This document shows, piece after piece, positions 42,891 through 51,661 of a DNA stretch of 64,000 bases (positions are counted from its first letter, which is position 1; every line of letters begins with the position of its first letter). The translations under genes were made by a program, and so were the position numbers. The notes under the pieces are model-generated. The model did no database searches. It was not told where the DNA came from and worked only from the letters and a program-made list of their open reading frames with translations. This DNA comes from Candidatus Opimibacter iunctus (GTDB taxonomy: Bacteria; Bacteroidota; Bacteroidia; Chitinophagales; Saprospiraceae), in assembly GCA_016716665.1 (NCBI GenBank), contig JADJVH010000001.1, positions 434,001 to 498,000 of the forward strand. The letters are read 5' to 3'.

Positions 42891-43919
42891 TTACATCTTT
42901 ACATTCATCAGGCCGATGAGGTCTTTTACTTCAGCGATCGTCTTTTGGGCTTTCTTGCGGACTACCTCAGATGATGCTGCAACTCTTTCCTGGTAGGCTT
43001 TCTTATCCTCAACGATTGCGATTCGCTTTTCCCTGAAGGGGTTGGTCATCTCGATGATTACGTCTGCTACAGCTCCCTTGAGCTTGCCGTATTGGAGTGT
43101 ACCATCCATTGCCTGTTCACGGAAACTGGCAAGTTCTGGATGACCGCCTGCGGCCTTCACAAGGGAAAATAAATTTTCAACTCCCTGGCTGACCTGGCCT
43201 GTAGGTGTGTCTCCTGAATCAGTCACTGCACTCTTTATTTGCTTGCGGATGACCTCTGCATCTGAAAAGACATTGATGTGATGCTTTGGACCAAGTGATG
43301 CACTCATCTTCTTAGTGGGATCTGCAGTTGACATGACCTTTGGAACTTCGGTAAACAAGCACTCAGGCAATACGAAATAGTCCTGCCCTACCACCTGGTT
43401 GAATCGCTGAGCTATATTCCTGGACAATTCCAGGTGTTGTTCCTGGTCTTTTCCTACAGGCACATAATCTGCCCTGTAGATGAGGATATCAGCGGCCTGC
43501 AGTACCGGATAGGTAAACAACCCTGTTGAGATAAAAGCATCCTTATCCTTGTCATTGATCTGCTGGCTCTTGTCCTTAAACTGGGTCATCCTGGAGACTT
43601 CACCATACGAACTGAGGCAATTGAATATCCATGCCAGTTCGGTATGCTCGGGGATAAGGGATTGGATAAACATATTGTCAGGCTCAACACCTACTGCAAT
43701 AAGATCAAATGCCAGGTTCCAGACCTGATCGCGCAATCCTTTTGGGTCAAACGGCATAGTCATCGCATGATAATCCACGATGCCGTATACTGCGTCATAC
43801 TGGTGCTGGAGATTGACCCAGTTTTGAATTGCGCCAAAATAGCGGCCGAGGTGAAGGTTGCCTGTAGGTTGTATTGCGGAAAGGACCTGTTTCCTGATCG
43901 TTGCAGGTGGTGTAGTCAT
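42891..43919 (-). CDS. trpS: Tryptophanyl-tRNA synthetase
   Basis: 342 residues, class I synthetase. The HIGH-type motif is TGNLHLG (residues 18-24) and the KMSKS-type motif is KKMSAS. AIQPTGNLHLGRYFGAI, GLFTYPVLQAADIL and PVGKDQEQHLEL are typical. It charges tRNA-Trp. The ridA gene starts 15 bp upstream, so the two are likely co-transcribed. Confidence 0.95.
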   Translation of the reverse strand: MTTPPATIRKQVLSAIQPTGNLHLGRYFGAIQNWVNLQHQYDAVYGIVDYHAMTMPFDPKGLRDQVWNLAFDLIAVGVEPDNMFIQSLIPEHTELAWIFNCLSSYGEVSRMTQFKDKSQQINDKDKDAFISTGLFTYPVLQAADILIYRADYVPVGKDQEQHLELSRNIAQRFNQVVGQDYFVLPECLFTEVPKVMSTADPTKKMSASLGPKHHINVFSDAEVIRKQIKSAVTDSGDTPTGQVSQGVENLFSLVKAAGGHPELASFREQAMDGTLQYGKLKGAVADVIIEMTNPFREKRIAIVEDKKAYQERVAASSEVVRKKAQKTIAEVKDLIGLMNVKM

Positions 43920-43934
43920 GATGCTGGGTATCTT

Positions 43935-44315
43935 TTACTGGTGTGCGATGGCTGAGATTTCGATATTGACATGTTTCGGCAGATCAGAGACCTGGACCAA
44001 TGCCCTTGCGGGAGGGATGCCTGAACCAAAGTAGGTGGTATATACCGCATTGATGCGGCCAAACAATTCCATGTCCTTGATAAAGACTGAGCAACTGACT
44101 ACATGGTCATAGGTCATCCCGGAGGCTTCAAGGATTGCTCCCAGGTTTTTGAGCACCTGGTGGGTCTCCTCCTCAATAGAGGTGGTGATCAGTTCCCCTG
44201 TAGCAGGTTCGATGGCGATCTGGCCTGAGATATAAAGTGTATCCCCGGCCTGGATAGCCTGGCTGTACGGACCGATTGGTGCCGGTGCATTTGGAGTCAG
44301 AATAGCTTTTTTCAT
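43935..44315 (-). CDS. ridA: RidA family enamine/imine deaminase
   Basis: 126 residues, full length. Family features: APAPIGPYSQAIQAGDTLYISGQ at the start (split across two conserved strands) and the catalytic-site PPARALVQV (Arg that binds the substrate carboxylate). It hydrolyses reactive 2-aminoacrylate-type imines. It lies between rpmF and trpS on the same strand, the former separated by a hairpin. Confidence 0.92.
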   Translation of the reverse strand: MKKAILTPNAPAPIGPYSQAIQAGDTLYISGQIAIEPATGELITTSIEEETHQVLKNLGAILEASGMTYDHVVSCSVFIKDMELFGRINAVYTTYFGSGIPPARALVQVSDLPKHVNIEISAIAHQ

Positions 44316-44368
44316 AAAAATTGGAGGATAGCATGCGAGACAAAAAATGAGCTTAGCTAAAACAGCGA

Positions 44369-44400
44369 AGGCTCCCTGATCATGGTTGACCGGGGAGCCT
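44369..44400 (-). terminator. Probable terminator after rpmF
   Basis: AGGCTCCC and GGGAGCCT form an 8-bp stem with a 16-nt loop; on the minus strand a TTCGCTGTTTTAG run follows. It lies 30 bp after the rpmF stop. The U run is not immediate, so efficiency is uncertain. Confidence 0.5.
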
Positions 44401-44429
44401 CAGCGATTGTATGATGCCTTTTGACCGGA

Positions 44430-44624
44430 TTAGTCTTCCAGCCCCGGTGTCTTCACGAGCATTTGGCCTTTGTAGTAAAGGTGACCGTTATGCTCATAAG
44501 CTTTGTGCCATACATGTGGTTCGCCAGTCTCAGCGCAGATAGCCACGTGTGGGGCAGTAGCTTTATAATGTGTACGGCGCTTGTGTTTGCGCTGTTTTGA
44601 CATACGACTCTTAGGATGTGCCAT
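44430..44624 (-). CDS. rpmF: 50S ribosomal protein L32
   Basis: 64 residues. MAHPKSRMSKQRKHKRRTHY is the L32 start, and the rest matches the Bacteroidota form (CAETGEPHVWHKAY) which lacks the zinc-binding Cys quartet of other versions. It follows the YceD gene, a widely conserved gene pair. Confidence 0.95.
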   Translation of the reverse strand: MAHPKSRMSKQRKHKRRTHYKATAPHVAICAETGEPHVWHKAYEHNGHLYYKGQMLVKTPGLED

Positions 44625-44721
44625 TGTTGATCAGTTTATAGCTTTTCGCTATGTGTTAAATGTTTATTGTTAACGGTTTAGATATTAATATTGCCCTTTC
44701 GGGCCACATTGACATCTACCT

Positions 44722-45257
44722 TCAATTGTCAATTACTTTCTTCAGATCATCCCAGGGAGAATCCCCTTTGTCCTTTATGGAATGATCATCTGCCTGATGT
44801 TGAGAGAGATATGAAATAATGGAGGTGTCACAAGGTGAATTTTCCATTTTCTCACATCCGGGGATGCGGTGGCTGATTGGTACAGATAGCAGGATAAAGT
44901 CATAAATGTGCTTTCCTACGTTTAGATCCGGGCTATCCGGATCTACAAACACCACTTCGTCAGTGCTGTCAGCGGGATCGCCATACTTTACAACCATCTG
45001 GTAATCAGACTCAATTGGCATCCTGATCGGTACCATGCAGCGATCACATGTGGTGTCTACGACCCCTGGACGATAAACTCCAGGGTAGCCATGCCTCCTT
45101 CCCTGTGAAGGTCCATGTTGACTAAAAACTGACCCTGGACCCCTTCATGCTCCTCGTCAAAGAGGTTGAGGAAATCAGGTCCGAGCTTCCATTCGTAGGA
45201 AGCCTCATCAGCCTTTAATGTTGCTGCCGGTATCCGGAACGGTGCCAATGCATCCAT
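44722..45257 (-). CDS. YceD/DUF177 family protein (frameshifted)
   Basis: About 178 residues. The first frame ends ATLEFIVQG; with one G added in the G4 run at 45063-45066 it continues VVDTTCDRCMVPIRMPIESD, the CxxC segment typical of DUF177. The later part includes DFILLSVPISHRIPG and SPWDDLKKV, also typical. YceD homologs are linked to 23S rRNA in plants and bacteria and are nearly always next to rpmF, as here. An indel error is more likely than a broken gene. Confidence 0.87.
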
Positions 45258-45289
45258 CTCCCAAAGAACTTTTTTATTAAAATGGAGGG

Positions 45290-45297
45290 CAAAGATA
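45290..45297 (-). promoter_or_regulatory. -7 box TATCTTTG for yceD-rpmF
   Basis: An exact TAnnTTTG match on the minus strand, 33 bp upstream of the YceD ATG. Confidence 0.55.
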
Positions 45298-45340
45298 GGA
45301 TTTTTTTAATTCCGTTGGTGCCGGAATCAAAAAGTTGTGG

Positions 45341-45937
45341 TTAGCGCATTTTAGGACGGCGCCTCTTGCCTCCTGGCTGCATAGCTTGTCCGCCGCGCAG
45401 ATGGACCATATTTCCGCTTTGGTTGAGGGCCTTATCGAACTGTTTGATCTGGTCCTTGAGCATTCCTTCCGACACATTGAACTTCTTGACCTGGTGGAAA
45501 TAGTTCTTTGCCTGGGTCCATTTACCCTGATTGGCTTTGATATTGGCCAGTTGGAGATAGACCAGGGCGCGTTCGTTATCTGATGGAAGCTTCAGGTCTT
45601 TAGCCTTCTCAAAGTAGCCTTCAGCTTCGTCAGGGCGGTTGAGATTGGCCGCTATGCTACCTTTCATGATGTAGTAGAAGGCACGATTGGTCACGTAGAG
45701 CCAGTTTGGCTTAAAGGTCCATTTGAGTCTTTCTTCGGCGTCGGCAAACTGCATTTTCTCAAGCATCACGGCGGCTGACTGCACCGTTCCGAGCAGTATG
45801 TAGGATACGAGGAAACCAATACCAATCAGGAGAAACGGGAATCCGTACCAGAAGCCGGCGGTAAACATGAGGGCCAGTCCGCCAAGTATCCCGATGAGGA
45901 TGATGGCAAATTTTAACTTGTAATTGATGGTAAACAT
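45341..45937 (-). CDS. TPR-type membrane protein
   Basis: 198 residues. Two membrane helices at the N-terminus (IILIGILGGLALMF and FPFLLIGIGFLVSYILLG) are followed by TPR-like helical pairs (AFYYIMKGSIAANLNRPDEA, ALVYLQLANIKANQGKWTQA) and a basic tail (GGKRRRPKMR). Probably an inner-membrane protein with a cytoplasmic TPR part that binds a partner; function unknown. A -7 box ends 5 bp before its ATG. Confidence 0.8.
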   Translation of the reverse strand: MFTINYKLKFAIILIGILGGLALMFTAGFWYGFPFLLIGIGFLVSYILLGTVQSAAVMLEKMQFADAEERLKWTFKPNWLYVTNRAFYYIMKGSIAANLNRPDEAEGYFEKAKDLKLPSDNERALVYLQLANIKANQGKWTQAKNYFHQVKKFNVSEGMLKDQIKQFDKALNQSGNMVHLRGGQAMQPGGKRRRPKMR

Positions 45938-45941
45938 GGGG

Positions 45942-45949
45942 CAAATGTA
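45942..45949 (-). promoter_or_regulatory. -7 box TACATTTG directly before the TPR gene
   Basis: An exact TAnnTTTG match on the minus strand, reading TACATTTGCCCC then ATG. If active, the transcript would start at or just inside the start codon (leaderless). Confidence 0.4.
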
Positions 45950-45957
45950 CTCAGAAA

Positions 45958-46018
45958 GTGAAGAGTGAAAAATGAAGAGTGAAAAATGAAAAGCGAAGAG
46001 TGAAAAGTGAAGAGTGAG
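45958..46018. repeat. GTGAAGA/GTGAAAA heptamer array
   Basis: About eight and a half units with a 7-bp period (GTGAAGA, GTGAAAA, ATGAAGA, GCGAAGA variants). It lies between the divergent TPR and symporter genes, next to the palindromic element. Confidence 0.85.
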
Positions 46019-46104
46019 TTATCCGCTATTTGGAGATGGGGGAAGGTGCAGAGAGGAACACAGCTAATATCCACCTTGCCCCTTAAATTCTGCCACTTAA
46101 ACAC

Positions 46105-46303
46105 AAATCAGAATTGGCCTGCTTTTGCATTTCCACAGGAAATAAAAACGCCGCTGGATGGAGTTCTCTCCGCCAGCAGTCGGACTCCTATTCAGGATTC
46201 CTTTGAGGTATTCATTATTGGTATTCATTGGTTGGCGGAGAGAACTCCATCCAACGGCCATTCTTCAATTTCCTGCGGAAATTTAACAATGGGCCAATTT
46301 TTA
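46105..46303. mobile_element. Palindromic MITE-like element, copy 1
   Basis: Inner arms TGGATGGAGTTCTCTCCGCCA (46155-46175) and its exact reverse complement (46233-46253) are flanked by small ATTTCC/GGAAAT hairpins (46128-46143 and 46268-46282). The outer ends are AATTGGCC-type inverted repeats (CAGAATTGGCC on the left, GGGCCAATTTTTA on the right). It encodes no protein. A second copy, in the opposite orientation, is at 59132-59310. Confidence 0.8.
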
Positions 46304-46373
46304 AATGAAAAAGGGAAAATGGTGAAAAATGTCGATCTTTTCGGATTCGAAAACCACTATACAATATCCGGAT

Positions 46374-48143
46374 ATGGCATTACAGGGACTAGATTGGGGA
46401 ATCATTGCAGCATATTTCATTGTCTCACTGCTGATTGGCCTTTTGGTCGCAAAGCAATCCGGGAGCAGTGTGGCGGAGTTCTTTCTAAGCGGACGCAATA
46501 TGCCGTGGTGGTTACTTGGCGTATCTATGGTCGCTACCACTTTTTCGGCTGATACGCCAAACCTGGTGACTGATATCGTGCGTAACAATGGGGTCGGTGG
46601 TAACTGGGTGTGGTGGGCTTTTCTACTCACGGGGATGATGACGGTCTTTGTGTATGCCAAACTATGGCGTCGGACAGGGATACTTACAGATCTTGAATTC
46701 TATGAGATGCGGTATGGGGGTAAGCCGGCTTCATTCCTGAGGGGATTCAGGGCCATCTACCTGGGACTCTTTTTCAATGTAATGATCATGGCTACTGTAT
46801 GCCTGGCGGCCATTAAGATAGGCAATGTGCTGCTAGGCCTGGAAGCCTGGCAGACCCTGCTGATCTCGAGTGTGATCACCGTAGCCTATACGATGGTCGG
46901 AGGATTTAAAGGAGTACTCTTTACTGATTTCTTTCAATTTATGCTGGCCATGGCAGGGATGGTGGCTGCGGCAATCTTCCTGGTCAACAAGCCGGAAATC
47001 GGAGGGCTCACCGAATTACTTTCAAAGCCTGAAGTACAGCATGCCATGTCTGTCTTCCCGGACTGGAGCAAACCTTCTTCATGGATCCCGATTTTTCTGA
47101 TTCCACTGGCAGTGCAATGGTGGAGCAGTTGGTATCCGGGGGCTGAGCCCGGTGGCGGTGGATATATCGCACAACGAATGCTGGCTGCAAAAAATGAAAG
47201 ACATGCTATGGGGGCTACCCTATTGTTCAACCTGATGCATTATGCATTGCGTCCATGGCCATGGATCATCATCGCGTTATGCTCCATGATCATTTTCCCA
47301 ACCACCGCGGACATTGCACGTGCATTTCCGAATGTGGATCCATCCATCATCAAGGATGACCTGGCCTTTCCGGCGATGATCTCGTTTCTGCCAACGGGCC
47401 TTCTTGGTCTAGTTGTGGCAGCATTGATTGCTGCATTTATGTCTACGATTTCAACTCATCTCAACTGGGGTTCGTCATACATCATCAACGATTTCTATGG
47501 CCGGTTTATCAACCCGCAGGCAAATGACAAAAAATTAGTTGGTATCGCACGCTGGACTACCCTTGGCCTGATGATCGTGGCTTCGATCGTTGCCACACAG
47601 CTCACCAGTGCATTGCAGGCATTTAATATCCTGCTGCAGATAGGTGCGGGTACCGGGCTCATCTTTATCCTGCGCTGGTTTTGGTACAGGATCAATGCCT
47701 GGTCAGAAATTTCAGGTATGGTGATCAGCTTTTGTGTAGCGGTCTATTTTGAAGTGATCTACACCGGCACTTTGGCCTCTCATGAGAAAATGGTCTGGGG
47801 TGTTTTGATTACAACTATTGGATGGATCGTCGTGACTTTACTGACCAAACCTGAATCAGATGAAGTACTGATTAAATTTTATACACAGGTCAGGCCGCAT
47901 AATCTTGGATGGAATGCGTGGTTGAAAAAATCACCGGCTATTGCGGCACCAGAAAAAGAAGGATCTGGTCTGTTGCCTGAACTTTCTGCCATGGTAACAG
48001 GTTGCCTGATGGTATATGGATTCCTGTTCGGCATTGGGTACTGGATCTATGGAGATTGGACCAATATGGCCATATCATTTATAGTGGCATGCATTTCCTC
48101 ATGGATTCTCTACAGGATGTGGCCTAAGCTATCCTTTGCCTGA
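46374..48143 (+). CDS. Sodium:solute symporter (SSS family)
   Basis: 589 residues from ATG 46374, chosen because MALQGLDWGIIAAYFIVSLLIG is a normal SSS start; an in-frame ATG at 46329 adds 15 polar residues and is possible. About 14 membrane helices. Family blocks: FFLSGRNMPWWLLGVSMVATTF, VGGFKGVLFTDFFQF and FMSTISTHLNWGSSY. Substrate cannot be told; some relatives carry sugars or sialic acid. No partner gene beside it; the MFS gene downstream is convergent. Confidence 0.9.
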   Translation: MALQGLDWGIIAAYFIVSLLIGLLVAKQSGSSVAEFFLSGRNMPWWLLGVSMVATTFSADTPNLVTDIVRNNGVGGNWVWWAFLLTGMMTVFVYAKLWRRTGILTDLEFYEMRYGGKPASFLRGFRAIYLGLFFNVMIMATVCLAAIKIGNVLLGLEAWQTLLISSVITVAYTMVGGFKGVLFTDFFQFMLAMAGMVAAAIFLVNKPEIGGLTELLSKPEVQHAMSVFPDWSKPSSWIPIFLIPLAVQWWSSWYPGAEPGGGGYIAQRMLAAKNERHAMGATLLFNLMHYALRPWPWIIIALCSMIIFPTTADIARAFPNVDPSIIKDDLAFPAMISFLPTGLLGLVVAALIAAFMSTISTHLNWGSSYIINDFYGRFINPQANDKKLVGIARWTTLGLMIVASIVATQLTSALQAFNILLQIGAGTGLIFILRWFWYRINAWSEISGMVISFCVAVYFEVIYTGTLASHEKMVWGVLITTIGWIVVTLLTKPESDEVLIKFYTQVRPHNLGWNAWLKKSPAIAAPEKEGSGLLPELSAMVTGCLMVYGFLFGIGYWIYGDWTNMAISFIVACISSWILYRMWPKLSFA

Positions 48144-48197
48144 TCCCCTTCAGACCCATTCAGGAGATAAAAATTTTCAGCGATTTACGAGCCTGCT

Positions 48198-49395
48198 TCA
48201 GGATGTGACTTTCTTCTTACTGATGGTGTAGGTCTGCAGCACCCATATGACTGCAGCGGCAGCAACGAACATAAAGGCTATCCGCAGATCGAGGGCTTTG
48301 GCAATGAATCCAATCAGCCCCGGGCCAACAAGGAATGCGGCCATCCCAAATGTATTCATCGTCGCTAATCCTGCTCCGGGAGGTAATCCGGGAACCTTTG
48401 CTGCTTCGGCGAACAGAATAGGTGAAGCGATAGAGACACCCAAACCTGTAAGCATAAAACCAGGCATCGTCATCCATGGATTAGTGGACACAATAATCAC
48501 AGTGAGGCCTGCTGTAACAAGGATACCACCTGTCATCAGGATCTTCATATGGCCATAGCGGGCGATCAATGCGTCACCTATGAACCTGCCCCTGCCATAA
48601 AAATGCATAAATACCAGCCCAGCCTGTAATCGTCGCAGGAGCTGCAGTAATATCCCTGAGATACACAGCTGACCAATCAGCCATCGTGCCTTCTGTCAGG
48701 AACGTGCACAGACTGATACTGATCAATATCCATAACATGCGGTTAGGCTTAAACGAAGACAATGCGGTTCCCGGTGGCTGCTTATTCTTCTCCCAGTCTT
48801 CGTGTATCTGCCAAAGATCCTTTCGTATAGCTAGCGTGACTAAGAAAGAAAGAATGGCAATCGATCCGACATAAAGAAAATGAGCATCAAGCCAGGAAAG
48901 ACTGATGAGATTGAAAATGACAACACCAAATCCTGAGATCAGAGACCCGGTCATCGCTCCAAGGCTCCACATGCCATGGCTTGCAGACATTAGCCTTACG
49001 CCACTTTCCTTTTCGAGATCAGAAGCACAGGTGTTCATTGCTACATTGGTAAATGCAAAAGAAGCTCCGGCCAGCACCAATCCAATGGCCACCAAAGGGA
49101 CAGATGGCACAATCACAGGAAGCATAAACATGATGCCCATGAGGATGATCGAAATCAAGGAAGTGTGTACGGCTCCCCAGCGGGAAATAATGAATACTGA
49201 TATTGGATTAGCGATGAGATTACCCACAGGCAGGCCGAGCAACAACAGGCCGAGTTGAGCTTCATCCAGTATAAATTTTTCCTTTACAAAAGGGATGAAG
49301 GATGCCCATGTACCAAAGATGAGTCCGCATAGTGCAAATATGATCCCTGTTGCCCTGGCGGGGGCAAATCTTAGAAACTCACGGAGGTGAACCAC
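48198..49395 (-). CDS. MFS transporter (frameshifted)
   Basis: About 399 residues and 12 helices. The first frame (from 49395) runs from GIIFALCGLIFGTWASFIP to GWAGIYAFLW; the second (from about 48600) continues GRFIGDALIARYGHMKIL and ends at 48198. The join falls near 48588-48600 in a GGCAGGGG stretch. FVKEKFILDEAQLGLLLLG and AFTNVAMNTCASDLEK resemble a group of sugar or unknown-substrate MFS proteins. Function not determined. Confidence 0.82.
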
Positions 49396-49443
49396 CTTAA
49401 AAACCAGAAGGCATCATGATCAATTGTTTATCCCAGTTCATTT

Positions 49444-49788
49444 TTATTGGCCAACCCATGGCTCTAATAACTTGAAATCTTCCCTGACCGGCAAGAATGC
49501 ATCAATCAACTTGCATAAGGTCAGCGCTTTTGCGCTATGGGGTGTATTAGCAGGGATATAAACACTGATCCCGGGGGTCATGACTTGCGTCTCACCGTCA
49601 AGGGTAAACTCCAGGCTACCTTCTATCACATGTGTCCATTGTTCGTTGACATGATGATGCTCCGGCAGCAATGCGCCTTCTTCGAGCACAAGATGCCCAA
49701 AAGTGAGTTGGTCTGAATGGTACAACCCACCATGAATCCCGTCCCTCAGCTTAAGATGTGGCAGCGTATTGTAGTTGATAAATGGCAT
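49444..49788 (-). CDS. Cupin-domain protein
   Basis: 114 residues. A single cupin barrel with metal ligands PEHHHVNEQWTHVIEG (motif 1, His-His and Glu) and PANTPHSAKAL (motif 2 His). Small cupins act as dioxygenases, isomerases or sensors; no closer assignment is possible. It precedes the MFS gene on the same strand by 48 bp, so the two may be one operon. Confidence 0.88.
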   Translation of the reverse strand: MPFINYNTLPHLKLRDGIHGGLYHSDQLTFGHLVLEEGALLPEHHHVNEQWTHVIEGSLEFTLDGETQVMTPGISVYIPANTPHSAKALTLCKLIDAFLPVREDFKLLEPWVGQ

Positions 49789-49992
49789 ACGGCATTGTCT
49801 TTGATGAAAATAAACGGCGTCTCAGATATCATGTTGGTCAATACCCGGGAAAATTGTCAACTCAAATCATAGGTGGCAATTCCCTGTTTGACAGATACCA
49901 GAAGCACCCTAAAGGTAGTGTAATGATCCATCAGCGGGTAGTGGAAGATTTGTTGAATTTTGCATTCCGGATTTTCGCGGTATTTTTAGTGA

Positions 49993-50394
49993 ATGAAAAC
50001 AAATGAATCATCTTCGCTTAGCTATCTCCTGAAGACAGGTGCAACTGCCTGCCTGTTATTGGTTACAACTATGCTAGTGGGGCAAATGCCACCACCTGGA
50101 TATGAGCGTGCCATAAAAATGCGGGATGCAGAAAAAGCGGTCAACCAACTTGACCGTGATTCCATTACGGTGACGGATACAATAGTCGTTTTTGATCCTA
50201 CTACCTACCAGGAAACTACCACCGTAACGGTGACCAACTATTCCTTGCGAGACTTCTGCAAGAACTTCCTCGGGATGGCCAATCCGGATATCCTCCTGGA
50301 TGGGGCAAAGCATACGATCATTGATCCAAAAACATATGAGGAAATGATCATCAGATTGAATCCGAATGGGGTGATTGATACGATTCCGAAATAG
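49993..50394 (+). CDS. Small secreted protein of unknown function
   Basis: 133 residues with a signal peptide (ATACLLLVTTMLVGQ). The mature part has a DSITVTDTIVVFDPTTYQETTT stretch (split as two beta-rich parts) and YSLRDFCKNFLGMANPDILL. No Cys pair beyond one residue and no sorting tail. Family unknown. Its TAG stop (50392-50394) overlaps the first AGCTATC unit of the array downstream. Confidence 0.72.
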   Translation: MKTNESSSLSYLLKTGATACLLLVTTMLVGQMPPPGYERAIKMRDAEKAVNQLDRDSITVTDTIVVFDPTTYQETTTVTVTNYSLRDFCKNFLGMANPDILLDGAKHTIIDPKTYEEMIIRLNPNGVIDTIPK

Positions 50395-50839
50395 CTATCA
50401 GCTATCAGCTATCAGCTATCAGCCGTCAGCTATCAGCTACCAGCTACCAGAGAGAGTGAGTGTGGGTGTGGGATATGTTATCAGCTATCAGCCGTCAGCT
50501 ACCAGCTACCAGCTATCAGCCGCCAGCTACCAGCTACCAGCTACCAGAGAGAGTGAGCGTGGGTGTGCACAAAGGCATCGGCTACCAGACTAGATTTATT
50601 TGACTTTACCACATGGAAATGCAAAAGGCAGATGTCAAACAAAGTCATGGGGATCATCCAAGCCCCATCGGGGCTAAAGGTCGGTAGCATTGAGGAGGGA
50701 GAAATCTATCATGCCCTGTAAGGGCAAAACTTCTGTGGGACCTGATAATCTTAAACTGTCAGCTACCAGCTACCAGAGGAAGGTATTCAGTAAGCAGTGG
50801 GCAGTAAGCAGTGTGCAGTAAGCAATGTTCAGTATGCAG
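50393..50839. repeat. AGCTATC/AGCTACC arrays, hairpins and a CAGTAAG array
   Basis: Two AGCTATC/AGCTACC arrays (50393-50450 and 50479-50546) each end in AGAGAGTGAGTGTGGGTGTG-type tails (50451-50470, 50547-50568). Two hairpins follow: AGCCCC-ATC-GGGGCT (50661-50675) and GCCCT-GTA-AGGGC (50713-50725). A CAGTAAG-type heptamer array occupies 50788-50839, just before the DUF2461 gene. No gene is seen in this 477-bp gap. Confidence 0.85.
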
Positions 50840-50871
50840 GAGGTAATAAGCAGGATATAAAAAAAGAAAAT

Positions 50872-51546
50872 ATGGGAATTGAGCCATCAACATTGAAATT
50901 TCTGAAGGATCTCGGGAAGAACAATAACCGGGAGTGGTTTCAGGCGCACAAAGATCAGTATGAGCAGACGATGCAGGATGTGAAGGGACTGGCGGAAAAA
51001 GTAAAGCAGGAACTCAGCAAGAAAGATCTGATTGAAGAAGCCAAAGTGTTCAGGATATACAGGGATGTCAGGTTTGCAAAGGACAAGGCGCCATATAAAA
51101 CAAATATGGGGGTTCACTTTACACGGGCGACTAAGCAGCTCAGAGGTGGGTATTACCTGCACATTGAGCCTGGCAATAGTTTTGCGGGTGGCGGTTTCTG
51201 GGCTCCAAGCCCGGAAGACTTGAAACGCATGAGGGATGAGTTTGCATTTGATGCAAGGACTATCCGCAAGATCACGGCGTCAAAGACCTTTATAAAGTAT
51301 TTTGGGACACTGCAGGGGGATGAACTCAAAACTGCCCCGGCAGGATATGACAAGAACCATCCGGATATTGACCTGATCAGAAAAAAACAATTCCTGGTGA
51401 TGAGGAAATTTTCAGACAAGGAGGTCGCCGATCAAGATTTTATCAAGGAAGTCGTCCGCACGTTTGAAGCCATGCGTCCGTTTTTTGACCATATGAGTGA
51501 GGTATTGTCAACTGACCTTAACGGTCAGTTGTTAAATGAAAAGTGA
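50872..51546 (+). CDS. DUF2461 family protein
   Basis: 224 residues from ATG 50872; an earlier in-frame ATG at 50797 falls in the repeat array and adds unlikely residues. Family blocks: LKFLKDLGKNNNREWFQAHK, FRIYRDVRFAKDKAPYKTN and GGYYLHIEPGNSFAGGGFW. Function of DUF2461 is unknown; a conserved cytosolic fold is likely. It is followed by a strong terminator. Confidence 0.92.
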   Translation: MGIEPSTLKFLKDLGKNNNREWFQAHKDQYEQTMQDVKGLAEKVKQELSKKDLIEEAKVFRIYRDVRFAKDKAPYKTNMGVHFTRATKQLRGGYYLHIEPGNSFAGGGFWAPSPEDLKRMRDEFAFDARTIRKITASKTFIKYFGTLQGDELKTAPAGYDKNHPDIDLIRKKQFLVMRKFSDKEVADQDFIKEVVRTFEAMRPFFDHMSEVLSTDLNGQLLNEK

Positions 51547-51600
51547 AGAGGGATGCTTCGGCTGCACTCAGCAACCGAATGAATTGAAAGCGATCACAGA

Positions 51601-51656
51601 GAAAGGCGTTTATGTATATCCTGGAGGATAACACATAAACGCCTTTCTGCTTTTTT
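51601..51656 (+). terminator. Strong intrinsic terminator
   Basis: GAAAGGCGTTTATGT (51601-51615) and its exact complement (51633-51647) form a 15-bp stem with a 17-nt loop, followed by TGCTTTTTTG. It lies between the convergent DUF2461 and TonB-receptor genes. Confidence 0.9.
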
Positions 51657-51661
51657 GTTCA

